A stretch of DNA of 64,000 bases from Azospirillum sp. TSH100 (GCF_004923295.1 NZ_CP039634.1:124001-188000), one strand, 5' to 3'. Numbered from the stretch's first letter, positions 1 through 9,799 are shown. Notes: a model not told the origin generated them from the sequence alone. Made by a program: numbers and translations.

Positions 1-55
1 GCGCCTCGGTCGGGGTCTCCTTGAGGGTCGGCATGAAGAAGCTGGACAGCCGCAT
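1..55 (-). CDS. proS: Prolyl-tRNA synthetase, N-terminal fragment
   Basis: Only the first 18 codons lie in the window; the rest continues beyond the left edge. The N-terminus reads MRLSSFFMPTLKETPTEA, which matches the start of bacterial ProS (family starts such as MRxSxxxLPTLKExPxEA). ProS charges tRNA-Pro with proline. In many alphaproteobacteria proS follows the nuo-birA-coaX-rnj-mce-DUF1467 string, so its place here fits that order, although tag and two unknown genes lie between. The call rests on 18 residues plus synteny. Confidence 0.8.
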   Translation of the reverse strand, partial: MRLSSFFMPTLKETPTEA

Positions 56-210
56 GGCTCTGCTCTCGTGTGCGAGGTGTTCGACAAGGCCGAGGCACCC
101 GCTGCTTCGCGAGGAAAGAGCGGACACGACGGCGGGTGAGCGACTTTAGGAAGGTCGCCCGCACTTGTCCACTGTAAGCCCCCCGCCGGGCCTGCCGTCC
201 GCCCCTCTCG

Positions 211-687
211 TCAGCGGGTGCGGCAATAGGCGTAGAGGCGTTCCTCGGCCCCCGGATCGATCGGCTGACCGTTCAGATAGAGCCGGTCGCCGACGACGCT
301 GAGCCAGACCGCGGTGACGTCGTTGGGCAGAAAGGGCACCGACGGCAGAGCCACCCCCATGCGCCGGGCGAGATCGATCGACAGCGGCAGGTCGATGGGA
401 ATCGGCGGCTGCGCGCCGGCACTGCCCGGCAGATCGGCCGGAGCGACCGCGCGGCCATTCACATCCACACCCGGCCGGTATTCAACGTCGGCGGCCGGTA
501 CGTGGCGGGTAAGCCGCTGGCACAGCGACAGATCGACCACCGGCCGGTCGCGGCCAGTGTCGGGGGCCAGCGGGATCGGTCCCGGCAGCGGCGGCTGGGA
601 TCGAGACTGGGATTGGGCCGGGACGGGCGCCGCCATCGCGACGGAAAGAGCCAGCACCGTCACACCGGCGCACAGGACACTGCGCAT
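211..687 (-). CDS. Hypothetical secreted protein, 158 aa
   Basis: The protein begins with a clear signal peptide: MRSV, a hydrophobic stretch to about residue 20, then a small-residue cleavage region (APVPAQS). A proline/serine-rich linker follows, then a roughly 110-residue domain with two cysteines (one in LCQRL near residue 57, one in the C-terminal YCRTR). The ATG at 687 was chosen because upstream in-frame sequence is out-of-frame shadow of the neighbouring gene and because it gives a proper signal peptide. It starts three bases past the stop of the gene at 690-1589, so the two are probably one transcript. No family recognised; a periplasmic or envelope role is inferred only from the signal peptide. 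Confidence 0.6.
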   Translation of the reverse strand: MRSVLCAGVTVLALSVAMAAPVPAQSQSRSQPPLPGPIPLAPDTGRDRPVVDLSLCQRLTRHVPAADVEYRPGVDVNGRAVAPADLPGSAGAQPPIPIDLPLSIDLARRMGVALPSVPFLPNDVTAVWLSVVGDRLYLNGQPIDPGAEERLYAYCRTR

Positions 688-689
688 GC

Positions 690-1589
690 TCACAGCGTGT
701 GCCGTTCGGCCACCGGGGCCGGGTTGCGCATGGCCTTCCAGTAAAGCGACAGGTAGGGCATTCCTTTTTCCGCCTCCTCCTGGGTCCGCGCCGACTGGCG
801 GATGTATTTGCCGATGAATGGCTTGTTGACGTGCTCCAGGTCGACCGCGGCCTTCAGCACCAGGAACTCGCCGATCTTGTCCGGCAGATTGTAATGCCAT
901 TTCTGAAGACAATCGGAGGTCACGCCCGGCTTCGCCTGTTCCGGTTCAGGCAGGTAGAATTCCTGGTGATGATACTGCGTGATTTCCTTCCACGCCTGCG
1001 CCACGCGGCCCGGCTTCAGGCGCGGCAAAGCCTTCAGGATGCGGACATCGTCATGGAACAGCGGCAGGAAGCCGCGCTTTTCCGCCAGTTCGGTCAGCAT
1101 GGTGTGCAGGCCGGCCATCACGCCGCCTTCCACCCCCTCGCCACCGCTCCCCCCTGCCTTCTCCTCGCGGCGCCGGCCGAACAAGGCACTGAAGAACCCT
1201 TTCTTCGGTTTGGACTGTCCGCCGTTGCCGCCATCCTGCCCGACCTTCCGTTCGTCCCACAGCGAGTCCCAGGCATATTCCCAGGCGGTGAAGATGGCGT
1301 TCGACCGGTCATCCAGAACGGTCAGCAGATATTCCCGTCCTTCACGCGCCCAATCGACGTCACCGACGATGGCGCGCACCGGACGGCGGCTGAGCACCAC
1401 CGGCAGGATGCCGACGCGAACCAGTTCCTGATAGAATTCGACAAAGGACGGGGTCTGGATAAAGGGCAGCATCGAGCATGGCTGTTGCTCAGGCGCCAGC
1501 AGCTCCATGCTTTTCTTGGTGCGCTCCAACAGTTCGGCCGCCACAACCGCCGCGAACTGATTGAAGCGTTCGTTTTCATTCGCGGCCAT
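690..1589 (-). CDS. Hypothetical cytoplasmic protein, 299 aa
   Basis: The reading frame begins MAANENERFNQF and has no signal peptide or membrane span. It has an N-terminal folded-looking part (about residues 1-130), then a glycine/lysine/arginine-rich linker of about 40 residues that looks disordered (QSKPKKGFFSALFGRRREEK), then a second folded part ending near an AVAERHTL-like tail. The start at 1589 is preferred over a longer frame because codons before it look non-coding and GAGACG sits just upstream. The following gene starts three bases after its stop. No family recognised; the two-domain architecture with a basic linker is all the sequence shows. Confidence 0.65.
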   Translation of the reverse strand: MAANENERFNQFAAVVAAELLERTKKSMELLAPEQQPCSMLPFIQTPSFVEFYQELVRVGILPVVLSRRPVRAIVGDVDWAREGREYLLTVLDDRSNAIFTAWEYAWDSLWDERKVGQDGGNGGQSKPKKGFFSALFGRRREEKAGGSGGEGVEGGVMAGLHTMLTELAEKRGFLPLFHDDVRILKALPRLKPGRVAQAWKEITQYHHQEFYLPEPEQAKPGVTSDCLQKWHYNLPDKIGEFLVLKAAVDLEHVNKPFIGKYIRQSARTQEEAEKGMPYLSLYWKAMRNPAPVAERHTL

Positions 1590-2115
1590 CGGCGTCTCGA
1601 CTGTCGTCCCTTTCCTGCCGCCCGCGGAAGCGGGCAAAGGTCCAGCTGGATAAGCGGGCAAAGCGGAAAGCCCCCGGACGGCTTGGCCCCCGGTGGCGAT
1701 CTGAATGCCCGGCTGATCGCCCCGATTGGGGAAAACCCCGATTAGGGAGCTAAGCCAAGCAACGCTACCAAGTAAACCGTTAACGTTTTCTGGAGCATCG
1801 ACGGAAATTTCCTGTCCGCCTTACGCACCAGTCTGGCATCTGGCCCACCCCCTGCCCATCCCGCTCGCAGGCACGCTGAACTCTGACGGATAAAGAAAGG
1901 CCGCGCGGCAGAAGCGGCGCGGCCTGTCGAGTTTAGGGAGGAATCGCCACCAGGCGTCGGAAAGGGAGGAATATCCCCCCTCGTCACCACAAAAGAGTGG
2001 ACCCGAGCCGGAACGATGGCAAGCCCAAAACAGAGGCAGAACCACCTCTTGCACAAAATTCTTGCATTTTTGCCCAATACTTCAGCGGATGCCGCAGTTT
2101 CGAGCGGGGTTTTGC
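1590..2115. other. Intergenic stretch, no protein gene seen
   Basis: This 526-base gap between two leftward genes has no frame with convincing codon bias. It holds a leftward rho-independent terminator at 1889-1926. Around 1717-1745 there is a short direct repeat of CCCCGATT flanking an AAAA, giving a small GGGG-AAAA-CCCC hairpin. The 190 bases between the tag stop and the terminator may be a long 3' UTR or a small RNA. The remaining 300 bases should hold the promoter of the gene at 690-1589. Confidence 0.5.
1889..1926 (-). terminator. Rho-independent terminator, leftward
   Basis: Perfect 9-bp arms AGGCCGCGC (1898-1906) and GCGCGGCCT (1917-1925) enclose a 10-base loop. Read leftward the stem is followed by TTCTTTAT. 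It lies about 190 bases beyond the tag stop codon, so it ends either the tag transcript or an uncharacterised RNA in between. Confidence 0.75.
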
Positions 2116-2691
2116 CTATTCGATGAGCTGATATCCGCGATAGCCACCGTCGACAGCGGCTTTCCAGGGTGGACTTTGCGCCAGCACAGCCGCCTGGATC
2201 GGGCAATCAACCTGATGGGCACCCGGCAGATAGCCCAGGCTCATCAGGAATTCGCCGACGATCTCGCCACCAGTGAAACGGAAGGTACGGCCGAAAAGCT
2301 TCACCCACTCCGCCTTGGCCAACGGGTGATGGGCACGCAGCCAGCCGTCGAAGGAGCCAAAGCTTTCCCGCAGCGCGATGATGCGACGGGCATTTTCGAT
2401 CACAGCATCGACCTTGAGGCGGTTGCGGATGATCCCGGCGTCGGCCAGCAGCCGCGCCCGCTCCGCCTCGCCATAGGCGGCGACCCGGTCGATATCGAAG
2501 CCGTCGAACGCGGCACGGAAGGCGTCACGCTTCTTGAGTATGGTCAGCCAGGACAGGCCGGCCTGGTTGATCTCCAGCACCAGACGCTCGAACAGCACCC
2601 GGTCGTCGCTGCTGGGAAAGCCGTATTCGCCATCGTGATAGGGACCGTGATGGGAATGGCCGGGCGCGGCGGCGCAATAGGTCAGGCTCAC
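2116..2691 (-). CDS. tag: DNA-3-methyladenine glycosylase I
   Basis: This 191-residue protein excises 3-methyladenine from alkylated DNA. It matches Tag in length and carries the family zinc-snap ligands: Cys near residue 6 (TYCAA), His in YHDGEYG, and the C-terminal H-x3-C in GAHQVDC. The block around EINQAGLSWLTILKKR corresponds to the conserved helix that holds the base pocket. The GTG at 2691 is chosen because an excellent AGGAGAGG lies just upstream; the in-frame extension further upstream overlaps the DUF1467 gene and has no coding character. The upstream gene ends 20 bases away. In related genomes DUF1467 is usually followed directly by proS, so tag looks like a local insertion. Confidence 0.9.
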   Translation of the reverse strand: MSLTYCAAAPGHSHHGPYHDGEYGFPSSDDRVLFERLVLEINQAGLSWLTILKKRDAFRAAFDGFDIDRVAAYGEAERARLLADAGIIRNRLKVDAVIENARRIIALRESFGSFDGWLRAHHPLAKAEWVKLFGRTFRFTGGEIVGEFLMSLGYLPGAHQVDCPIQAAVLAQSPPWKAAVDGGYRGYQLIE

Positions 2692-2711
2692 ACGCCCTCT
2701 CCTCTGGTTCT

Positions 2712-2966
2712 TCAGAACATATCCCGTGCCATATCCCGGAAGGAGATGATGCCGGAGCGTTCGACGCCGAAAATCACCAGCCACACCAGCAGCGAAACCA
2801 GTGAGGTGATGACGAACTTGCGCAGGATGCGCGGTTCGACCGGCGCGGAGGAGGCCATGCCGGGTTCCGGTGTCTCCGGCGTCCGAACGCCCCAGGGTAG
2901 CACCGCGAAAAGCACCACCCACCACACGACGATGTAGACGAAGGCCCCAGTCACCCAATTGTCCAT
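2712..2966 (-). CDS. DUF1467 family inner-membrane protein
   Basis: The 84-residue protein has two hydrophobic segments (about 5-25 and 50-70) separated by a conserved loop with LPWGVRTPETPEPG and a VEPRILRKFVITS segment before the second helix. This is the pattern of the alphaproteobacterial DUF1467 family, which sits beside mce and proS in many genomes. Function is unknown. A purine-rich GGGGAGGGGGCG precedes the ATG. It lies 34 bases after mce and 20 bases before tag, in the same direction. Confidence 0.8.
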   Translation of the reverse strand: MDNWVTGAFVYIVVWWVVLFAVLPWGVRTPETPEPGMASSAPVEPRILRKFVITSLVSLLVWLVIFGVERSGIISFRDMARDMF

Positions 2967-3000
2967 CGCCCCCTCCCCACTTCGGTCGATCAGGACCGGA

Positions 3001-3405
3001 TCAGGCCTGTTCCAGTTCCACCAGCGTCCCGCAGAAATCCTTCGGATGCAGGAACAGCACGGGCTTGTCGTGGGCGCCGATCTTCGGTTCGCCGTCGCCC
3101 AGCACGCGGGCGCCCTGCGCCTTCAGCCGGTCGCGGGCGGCGAGGATGTCGTCGACCTCGTAGCAAATGTGGTGGATGCCGCCGGACGGGTTCTTTTCGA
3201 GGAAGCCGGCGATCGGCGACTTTTCCCCGAACGGGTGAAGCAGTTCGATCTTGGTGTTGGGTAGGGTGACGAAAACGACGGTGACGCCATGCGGCGGCAG
3301 ATCGACCGGTTGCGACACCGCCGCACCCAGCGTATCGCGGTAGAGCGCCGTCGCCGCCGGAAGGTCCGGAACGACGATGGCGACGTGGTTGAGCTTCCCG
3401 ATCAT
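3001..3405 (-). CDS. mce: Methylmalonyl-CoA epimerase
   Basis: This 134-residue vicinal-oxygen-chelate enzyme interconverts (R)- and (S)-methylmalonyl-CoA in propionyl-CoA degradation. The sequence shows the paired beta-alpha-beta-beta-beta modules (LNHVAIVVPDL at the start and GGIHHICYEVDD in the middle). Likely metal ligands are His7, Glu54, one of His78/His79 and Glu130, in the places used by known epimerases. It follows RNase J by 69 bases. Propionyl-CoA synthetase (PrpE) is also encoded in this window at 24.6-26.5 kb, consistent with propionate use. Confidence 0.93.
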   Translation of the reverse strand: MIGKLNHVAIVVPDLPAATALYRDTLGAAVSQPVDLPPHGVTVVFVTLPNTKIELLHPFGEKSPIAGFLEKNPSGGIHHICYEVDDILAARDRLKAQGARVLGDGEPKIGAHDKPVLFLHPKDFCGTLVELEQA

Positions 3406-3474
3406 GCGTATCCTCTCGCTGGCTGTCCTTGGCCCGTTGGCGGGCTCTGATAAGCCTGTTATAGCTGAATTCCC

Positions 3475-5190
3475 TCAGACGCGGACCAGATGGACCTCCG
3501 TCACCGGCTTCTTGCCGTGGGACGCATTGAAGCAGCGGCGCACTGCGATCCGCGCAGCCTCCTTCACCTGGGCGTCGTCGGCGCGCGCCGATCTGGGCAG
3601 CATCGCCACCGACTCGCGCACGGCGTCCACCACGTCCAGCAGCAGGTCGCGGTCGGTTGCCTCGTCGATCAGCCCCATCACCGCTACCTGCGGCGCGGTC
3701 AGCAGTTCACCGGTCGCGGTCATCACCAACGTCACCACGGCGGCGCCGTTGTTCACCATTCGGTTGCGCGCCCGCATCATGCCGGTGTCGAGCGGCACCA
3801 GACGTTTGCCGTCCACCGCCATGCGGCCGGCCCGCACATGGGCTACCACCCGCGCACCCTCCGGCCCATCGAGCCGGATGACCTCGCCATTGGCCGGAAC
3901 GATGCTGTGGGCCACCTGGCAATCCTCCGCCAGGGCTGCGTGGGCCTGCTGGTGGCGCTGTTCACCATGGACCGGCACGGCGATGCGCGGGCGCACCCAC
4001 TGGTACATGCGGACCAGCTCGTCGCGCGCCGGGTGGCCTGAGACATGGACCGGCACCTCGTCGGCCGTCACCATCTCGACGCCCTGGGCGACCAGCTGGT
4101 TCTGCATGCGGCCGATGGCGCGCTCGTTGCCGGGAATCTCGCGGGACGAGAAGATCACCACGTCGCCGCGCGATAGCGTCACCTGCGGATGGTCGTTGGC
4201 GGCGATGCGGGCAAGGGCCGAACGCGGTTCCCCCTGGCTGCCGGTGCAGATCAGCACCAGCTTCTCGCGCGGCAGATAGCTGGCGTCATGCTCAGACAGG
4301 AATTTCGGCACGTCGGCAAGATAGCCGGTGGCCCGCGCCGCCTCGTTGATGCGCCACAAGGAGCGACCGACCAGCGCCACATGGCGGTCGTGCGCTGCTG
4401 CGGCGGCGGCGATGCTTTCCAGCCGCGCCACGTTGGTGGCGAAGCAGCTGACGGCGATGCGCCGGTCGCGGTAGCGGCCGAACAGCTCCATCAGGGCGGC
4501 CCGGACCGTCGCCTCCGACCCGGCGGCGCCGGGAACCAACGCGTTGGTGCTGTCGCCGACCAGCGCCAGAACCCCCTCGTCGCCGATGGCGCGCAGCCGC
4601 TCCTCGTCCGCCGTCTCGCCGACCAGCGGATCGGGGTCGAGCTTCCAGTCGCCGGTGTGCAGGACCGTACCGGCCGACGTGCGGATGGCGAGAGCATTCG
4701 GCTCCGGAATCGAATGCGTCATGGTGACGTATTCGACGGAAAAGGGACCGACTTCGATCGTGCCGCCCAGCGGGATCTCGTGGATCGGCACCGTGCTGCT
4801 CAAGCCCTTCTCATGCAGCTTGGCGCGCAGGAAGGCTGCGGTGAAGGGGGTGCAATAGACGGGGCAGCGCAGTTCCGGCCACAGATACTGGACGGCGCCC
4901 AGATGGTCTTCATGCGCGTGGGTCAGCACAAGACCGACCAGATCGTTGCGCCGCTCGGCGATGAAGGCCGGATCGGGCATGATGACGTCGAGCCCGGGCA
5001 TGGTGTCGTCGGCGAAGGAGATGCCGAGATCCACCATCAACCATTTGCCCTGATGGCCGTAAAGGTTGAGGTTCATCCCGATCTCGCCGGAACCGCCGAG
5101 CGGGAGGAAATACAGTGCGCCATCCTCCGGAACGAAGGTGTCCGCCGGGGCTTCGGACATTCCGGCGGCGGTCTTGGAGGATTGTGTCAT
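3475..5190 (-). CDS. rnj: Ribonuclease J
   Basis: This 571-residue metallo-beta-lactamase/beta-CASP nuclease processes and degrades RNA, with 5'-3' exonuclease and endonuclease activity in the family. The metal motif HAHEDH is at residues 91-96. The N-terminal block contains LPLGGSGEIGMN, and DTxxG-like and H-containing beta-CASP motifs follow in GDSTNA and SGHPARDEL. The C-terminal domain of about 100 residues is present, so the gene is full length. Its ATG overlaps the coaX stop by four bases, indicating translational coupling. RNase J after coaX is typical of alphaproteobacteria. Confidence 0.93.
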   Translation of the reverse strand: MTQSSKTAAGMSEAPADTFVPEDGALYFLPLGGSGEIGMNLNLYGHQGKWLMVDLGISFADDTMPGLDVIMPDPAFIAERRNDLVGLVLTHAHEDHLGAVQYLWPELRCPVYCTPFTAAFLRAKLHEKGLSSTVPIHEIPLGGTIEVGPFSVEYVTMTHSIPEPNALAIRTSAGTVLHTGDWKLDPDPLVGETADEERLRAIGDEGVLALVGDSTNALVPGAAGSEATVRAALMELFGRYRDRRIAVSCFATNVARLESIAAAAAAHDRHVALVGRSLWRINEAARATGYLADVPKFLSEHDASYLPREKLVLICTGSQGEPRSALARIAANDHPQVTLSRGDVVIFSSREIPGNERAIGRMQNQLVAQGVEMVTADEVPVHVSGHPARDELVRMYQWVRPRIAVPVHGEQRHQQAHAALAEDCQVAHSIVPANGEVIRLDGPEGARVVAHVRAGRMAVDGKRLVPLDTGMMRARNRMVNNGAAVVTLVMTATGELLTAPQVAVMGLIDEATDRDLLLDVVDAVRESVAMLPRSARADDAQVKEAARIAVRRCFNASHGKKPVTEVHLVRV

Positions 5191-5960
5191 TGGACCGTGT
5201 TGCGCTTGTGGATCAGGAGGAGACCGCGGAGCGTCAGCTCATTGTCGGTGTGTTCGATGACATGGGTAGCCTTGGCGAAAAGAACAGCCAATCCCCCGGT
5301 GGCGACCACCCGCATCGGTTCGCCGTACTCCGCCCGGATGCGGGAGACCAGCCCTTCGATCAGACCGACATACCCCCAGAAGATGCCGGACTGCATGCAG
5401 GCGATGGTGTTCCTGCCGATCACCTCGGCCGGCGGCTGGATCTCCACCCGCGGCAACTTGGACGCCGCCATCTGCAGCGCCTCCAGCGACAGGTTCAGCC
5501 CGGGCGCGATGACGCCGCCACGGTAATTGCCGTCGGCATCCACCACGTCGAAGGTCGTCGCGGTGCCGAAGTCAATGACGATCAGCGGGGTCTTGTAGGT
5601 CGCGGCGGCCGCCACCGTGTTGACCAGACGATCGGCCCCGACCTCCTCGGGCCGGTCGACCAGTGCCTTTGCACCGAGATCGACGCCGGGTTGGCCGACG
5701 ATCACCGGCTCGCAGCCGAAATGGTCCTTGCACAGCCGCTTCAGGTTGAAGGTGGCACCGGGCACCACGCTGGCGATGATCGCGCCATGAATGTCGACCG
5801 GCTTCAGCCCCTTCAGCGCCATCAGGTGGGTCAGCCACACCATGTATTCGTCGGAGGTGCGCTTGGGGTCGGTCGCCGTGCGCCAGATGCCGCGCTGTCG
5901 ATCGCCGTCATAGATGGCGAACACCACGTTCGTGTTTCCGGCGTCGATGGCGAGCAGCAT
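5187..5960 (-). CDS. coaX: Type III pantothenate kinase
   Basis: CoaX (257 residues) phosphorylates pantothenate, the first step of coenzyme A synthesis. The N-terminal phosphate-binding motif DAGNTN is at residues 6-11. The family motifs GADRLVN and DFGTATTFD are present in the middle, and a GLxxR-like helix lies near the C-terminus. Length is normal. It starts 45 bases after birA and overlaps rnj by four bases. Type III kinases are insensitive to CoA feedback; that is family knowledge and not visible here. Confidence 0.95.
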   Translation of the reverse strand: MLLAIDAGNTNVVFAIYDGDRQRGIWRTATDPKRTSDEYMVWLTHLMALKGLKPVDIHGAIIASVVPGATFNLKRLCKDHFGCEPVIVGQPGVDLGAKALVDRPEEVGADRLVNTVAAAATYKTPLIVIDFGTATTFDVVDADGNYRGGVIAPGLNLSLEALQMAASKLPRVEIQPPAEVIGRNTIACMQSGIFWGYVGLIEGLVSRIRAEYGEPMRVVATGGLAVLFAKATHVIEHTDNELTLRGLLLIHKRNTVQ

Positions 5961-6005
5961 GGCAAGGTCCTGAAGGCGGTGGGCGTTTGAACTCGGCTGG
6001 CGAAC

Positions 6006-6800
6006 TCAGCGTTCCGGAGGCGGCGCGAAGAAAATGTCGCCGGCGGCGATCCGCTGGCGCGGGCCGCCGTCCGTTGGATCAAGCAACAGAACGCCGTCGC
6101 TGTCCAGATCGGCGAAGGTGCCGGGGATCGTCCGATCGGCCAGCCTGACCAGGATCGGGCCGCCCAAGCCCTTGGCCCGCGCCAACCATGCATCCCGCAC
6201 GGGGGCGAAGCCATGGGCGCGCCAAAGGCCGTACCAGCGCTCCAGTTGCTCGGCATAGACCTCCAGCAGCGCCCCCGGCCCCATCGGCGGAGCGCCCTCG
6301 GCGATCAGGGAGGTGGCGCCATAGTCGGCGGTCGCGGGAAAATGCCGCAGGTTGATGCCGACGCCCAGCACCACCCAGGCGACGTTGCCGTCGGCCGCCG
6401 GCTCCGACTCGAGGAGGATGCCGGACAGCTTGCGGTCATGCACCAGCACGTCGTTCGGCCATTTGCAGCGCACGCCGCCGGGATCGGGCAGCACCGACTC
6501 GGCAGTCGCAGCGATGGCCAGTGCGGCGACAAAGGAAACCTGGGCGGCTTCAGCCGGCGGCAGGCCCGGCCGCAGGATGGTCGTGCTGTAAAGATTGCCT
6601 TCGGGAGAGGTCCAGGCCCGGCCGCGGCGGCCGCGGCCGCTCTCCTGCCGGCGCGCCCAGACGATGGTGCCTTCCGGCGCCCCTGAACGCGACAAGGCCT
6701 TCGCCTCGTCGTTCGTGCTGCCGACGGAGTCGAAGGCCTTGACCTGGAAGCCCGGAGGCAGGCGCAGGCGCGCCGCCTCCGCTTCGAGCGATAACGTCAT
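6006..6800 (-). CDS. birA: Biotin-[acetyl-CoA-carboxylase] ligase
   Basis: This 264-residue enzyme attaches biotin to carboxylase carrier proteins. The biotinyl-AMP loop GRGRRG is at residues 55-60 and the ATP/biotin motif KWPND at 113-117. A C-terminal SH3-like domain (about 215-260) is present. There is no N-terminal helix-turn-helix, so this is a class I ligase without a repressor function. The ATG at 6800 is chosen because the longer frame runs into nuoN. It begins 10 bases after the nuoN stop and ends the energy-metabolism part of the transcript. Confidence 0.93.
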   Translation of the reverse strand: MTLSLEAEAARLRLPPGFQVKAFDSVGSTNDEAKALSRSGAPEGTIVWARRQESGRGRRGRAWTSPEGNLYSTTILRPGLPPAEAAQVSFVAALAIAATAESVLPDPGGVRCKWPNDVLVHDRKLSGILLESEPAADGNVAWVVLGVGINLRHFPATADYGATSLIAEGAPPMGPGALLEVYAEQLERWYGLWRAHGFAPVRDAWLARAKGLGGPILVRLADRTIPGTFADLDSDGVLLLDPTDGGPRQRIAAGDIFFAPPPER

Positions 6801-6810
6801 CGGTCCGATG

Positions 6811-8259
6811 TCACCCGGCGAACAGAGCAGCCGCGGCAGCAGCCGCACCGTTCAGGATCGGCGCCGGAGCGACGAAGAACAGCAGGGTGAACAGGCTGGT
6901 GATGACCAGGACGCCGGTCATGCCATCGTCGTCGACCTTGTCGACCACCACCGCAGGCTCATCGAAATACATGATCTTGATGATGCGCAGATAGTAGAAG
7001 GCGCCGACGACGCTGGTCAGCACACCGACAACGGCCAGCGTGTATTCCTGGGCGGCGATAGCCGCCAGGAAGACGTAGAGCTTGCCGAAGAAGCCGGCCA
7101 TCGGCGGGATGCCGGCCATGGAGAACATGAAGATCGCCATGGTCGCGGCCAGCATCGGGTTGGTCTTGGACAGGCCGGAGAAGTCCTTGATCTCCTCCAG
7201 CATCCGGCCCTTCGCCTTCATGCTGAGGATGACCGCGAAAGCGCCGATGTTCATGGCGATGTAGAGCGCCATGTAGATCAGAACGCCGCGGACACCGTCC
7301 TGCGTTCCAGTGGTCAGGCCGACCAGCGCGTAGCCGACATGGCCGATCGAGCTGTAGGCCATCAGGCGTTTGATGTTGGTCTGCATGATGGCGACGAAGG
7401 AGCCGATCACCATCGACAGAATGGCGGTCGCCACCAGCACCTGATGCCACTGGGCGGCGAGATGGCCGAACGGCTCCATCACCACGCGGGTCAGCAGGGC
7501 AATGGCCGCCACCTTGGGGGCCGCCGCGAAGAAGGCGGTGACCGGGGTCGGCGCACCCTCATACACGTCCGGCGTCCACATGTGGAACGGAGCGGCCGAG
7601 ACCTTGAATGCCAGGCCGGCCATCACAAACACCAGACCGATAACCAGACCCGGCGACACATGGGCGCCGCCGGCGAACAGCGCAGCCACCTTGTCGAAGG
7701 AGGTCGTGCCGGCGAAGCCGTAAACCAGCGATGCACCGTACAGCAGCATGCCCGAGGAGAGCGAGCCGAGAACGAAATACTTCAGGCCGGCTTCCGAGGA
7801 CTTGCCGCTGTCGCGGCGGAAGGCGGCGATGACATAGAGCGCAAGGCTCTGGGTCTCCAGGCCGACATACAGCGAGATGAAGTCGTTGGCCGACACCATC
7901 ATCAGCATGCCGAGCGTGGCGAAGATCATCAGCACCGGGAACTCGAAGCGGGCCATCTGCTCCCGCTCGTTGAAGCCGAGGCCAAGGATCACCGCGAAGG
8001 CGGCGGAGACCAGCACCAGCACCTTCATGAAGACGCCGAAGGCATCCATCACGAACATGCCGTTGAAGGTAACGACGCGGCCGGTGCCGTAGCCCATCGC
8101 CAGGATGGCGGCGAGCAGCATGCAGACGATCGACAGGTAGGACACGGGACGGGTGAATCCGTCGCCGCGAAACACGCCCAGCATCAGCAGGGCGACGCCC
8201 GAGAGCGCCAGGAAGATCTCCGGCAGGGCCGGCCAGATGTCGGGAAACACTGCGGTCAT
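6811..8259 (-). CDS. nuoN: NADH-quinone oxidoreductase subunit N
   Basis: NuoN (482 residues) is one of the three antiporter-like membrane subunits of complex I. The sequence has about 14 hydrophobic segments. Landmarks are the conserved Lys in [17 protein letters not shown] and a Glu in the N-terminal half (YVGLE) that form the proton channel. The ATG at 8259 has AAGGGG upstream; the frame could extend 12 codons further into nuoM but without a better site. It follows nuoM by 13 bases. Confidence 0.96.
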   Translation of the reverse strand: MTAVFPDIWPALPEIFLALSGVALLMLGVFRGDGFTRPVSYLSIVCMLLAAILAMGYGTGRVVTFNGMFVMDAFGVFMKVLVLVSAAFAVILGLGFNEREQMARFEFPVLMIFATLGMLMMVSANDFISLYVGLETQSLALYVIAAFRRDSGKSSEAGLKYFVLGSLSSGMLLYGASLVYGFAGTTSFDKVAALFAGGAHVSPGLVIGLVFVMAGLAFKVSAAPFHMWTPDVYEGAPTPVTAFFAAAPKVAAIALLTRVVMEPFGHLAAQWHQVLVATAILSMVIGSFVAIMQTNIKRLMAYSSIGHVGYALVGLTTGTQDGVRGVLIYMALYIAMNIGAFAVILSMKAKGRMLEEIKDFSGLSKTNPMLAATMAIFMFSMAGIPPMAGFFGKLYVFLAAIAAQEYTLAVVGVLTSVVGAFYYLRIIKIMYFDEPAVVVDKVDDDGMTGVLVITSLFTLLFFVAPAPILNGAAAAAAALFAG

Positions 8260-8272
8260 GTCGAAGAACCCC

Positions 8273-9799
8273 TTACCGAGCGGCGACCGAGACACCGGAC
8301 GCGGCGTGCGACGCGGCCAGCTTGGTCTGGTAGGTCTGGATCAGCTGCTCGACCGATGCCGAGGTGACGTTCAGGAAGCTGCTGGGATAGACGCCCATCC
8401 ACAGGACGACGGCGATCAGCGGCAGGAACACCGCGATCTCGCGCGGGGTCATGTCGAACATCGCCTTCAGGTCCGGCTTGGTCAGCTTGCCGTAGACGAT
8501 GCGGCGATACAGCCACAGCGCATAGGCGGCGCCCAGAACCATGCCGGTGGCGGCGAGTGCGGCGACCCACGTGTTGTCGCGGAAGACGCCCATCAGCACC
8601 AGGAACTCGCCGACGAAACCGGCGGTGCCCGGCAGGCCGACCGACGCCATGGTCATGAACAGGAAGACGACCGCGTATTTCGGCATGTTCTTCACAAGAC
8701 CACCATAGCGGGCGATCTCGCGGGTGTGCAGCCGGTCATAGACGACGCCGACGCACAGGAACAGCGCACCCGACACGACGCCGTGCGACAGCATCTGGAA
8801 CACCGAACCTTCGATGCCCTGCTGGTTCAGCGCGAACATGCCGATGGTGACGAAGCCCATGTGGGCGACCGACGAGTAGGCGATCAGCTTCTTCATGTCC
8901 TCCTGGGCGAGAGCGACCAGCGAGGTGTAGATCACGGCGACGACCGACAGGGTGTAGATCAGCGGCGCGAAATACTCGGTGGCTTCCGGCAGGATCGGAA
9001 TGTTGAAGCGCAGGAAGCCGTACCCGCCCATCTTCAGCAGCACGCCGGCCAGGATCACCGAACCGGCGGTCGGCGCCTCGACGTGGGCGTCCGGCAGCCA
9101 GGTGTGGACCGGCCACATCGGCACCTTCACCGCGAAGGAGGCGAAGAACGCCAGCCACAGCCAGAGCTGCATGTTGCGCGGGAACTGGGTGGCGGTGATG
9201 GTCGGGATGTCGGTGGTGCCGGCCACGTAATACATGGCCAGGATCGCCAGCAGCATCAGGACCGAGCCGAGCAGCGTGTAAAGGAAGAACTTGAAGGCGG
9301 CATAGACGCGGCGCGGGCCGCCCCAGATCCCGATGATCAGGAACATCGGGATCAGGACACCTTCGAAGAACATGTAGAACAGCACGAAGTCCAACGCGCA
9401 GAACATCCCGATCATCAGGGTTTCCAGCGCGAGGAATGCGATCATGTATTCCTTCAGGCGGACCTGCACCGACTCCCAGCTCGCCAGGATGCACAGCGGC
9501 ATCAGGAAGCCGGACAGGACGACGAACAGCACCGAAATGCCGTCGACGCCCATGTGGTAGTTGATGCCGAATTCGGGGATCCAGCCCGCCTTCTCGACCA
9601 TCTGGTAGCCGGGATTGCGCAGATCGAAGTTGGCCCAGATCAGCAAGGTCAGGACGAAGGTGACGAGGGTCGTCCACAGCGCGATATACCGCACGTTCCG
9701 CTGAACGTCCGGGGAGTTGCCCCGGCAGAACAGCAGGATCAGCGCGACGCCCACGAGCGGCAGGAAGGTCGCGAACGACAGGATCGGCCAGCTAGCCAT
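8273..9799 (-). CDS. nuoM: NADH-quinone oxidoreductase subunit M
   Basis: NuoM (508 residues) is an antiporter-like proton-pumping subunit of complex I with about 14 transmembrane segments. Typical motifs are the Glu-containing helix ([17 protein letters not shown]), the Lys helix ([23 protein letters not shown]) and the broken-helix region near [10 protein letters not shown]. Length and order fit NuoM between nuoL and nuoN, with gaps of 25 and 13 bases. Confidence 0.97.
   Translation of the reverse strand: MASWPILSFATFLPLVGVALILLFCRGNSPDVQRNVRYIALWTTLVTFVLTLLIWANFDLRNPGYQMVEKAGWIPEFGINYHMGVDGISVLFVVLSGFLMPLCILASWESVQVRLKEYMIAFLALETLMIGMFCALDFVLFYMFFEGVLIPMFLIIGIWGGPRRVYAAFKFFLYTLLGSVLMLLAILAMYYVAGTTDIPTITATQFPRNMQLWLWLAFFASFAVKVPMWPVHTWLPDAHVEAPTAGSVILAGVLLKMGGYGFLRFNIPILPEATEYFAPLIYTLSVVAVIYTSLVALAQEDMKKLIAYSSVAHMGFVTIGMFALNQQGIEGSVFQMLSHGVVSGALFLCVGVVYDRLHTREIARYGGLVKNMPKYAVVFLFMTMASVGLPGTAGFVGEFLVLMGVFRDNTWVAALAATGMVLGAAYALWLYRRIVYGKLTKPDLKAMFDMTPREIAVFLPLIAVVLWMGVYPSSFLNVTSASVEQLIQTYQTKLAASHAASGVSVAAR

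Noticed and set aside
1717..1745. CCCCGATT direct repeat as a mobile element end
   Set aside because: Only two short copies with no terminal inverted repeats or transposase; more likely part of a small hairpin.
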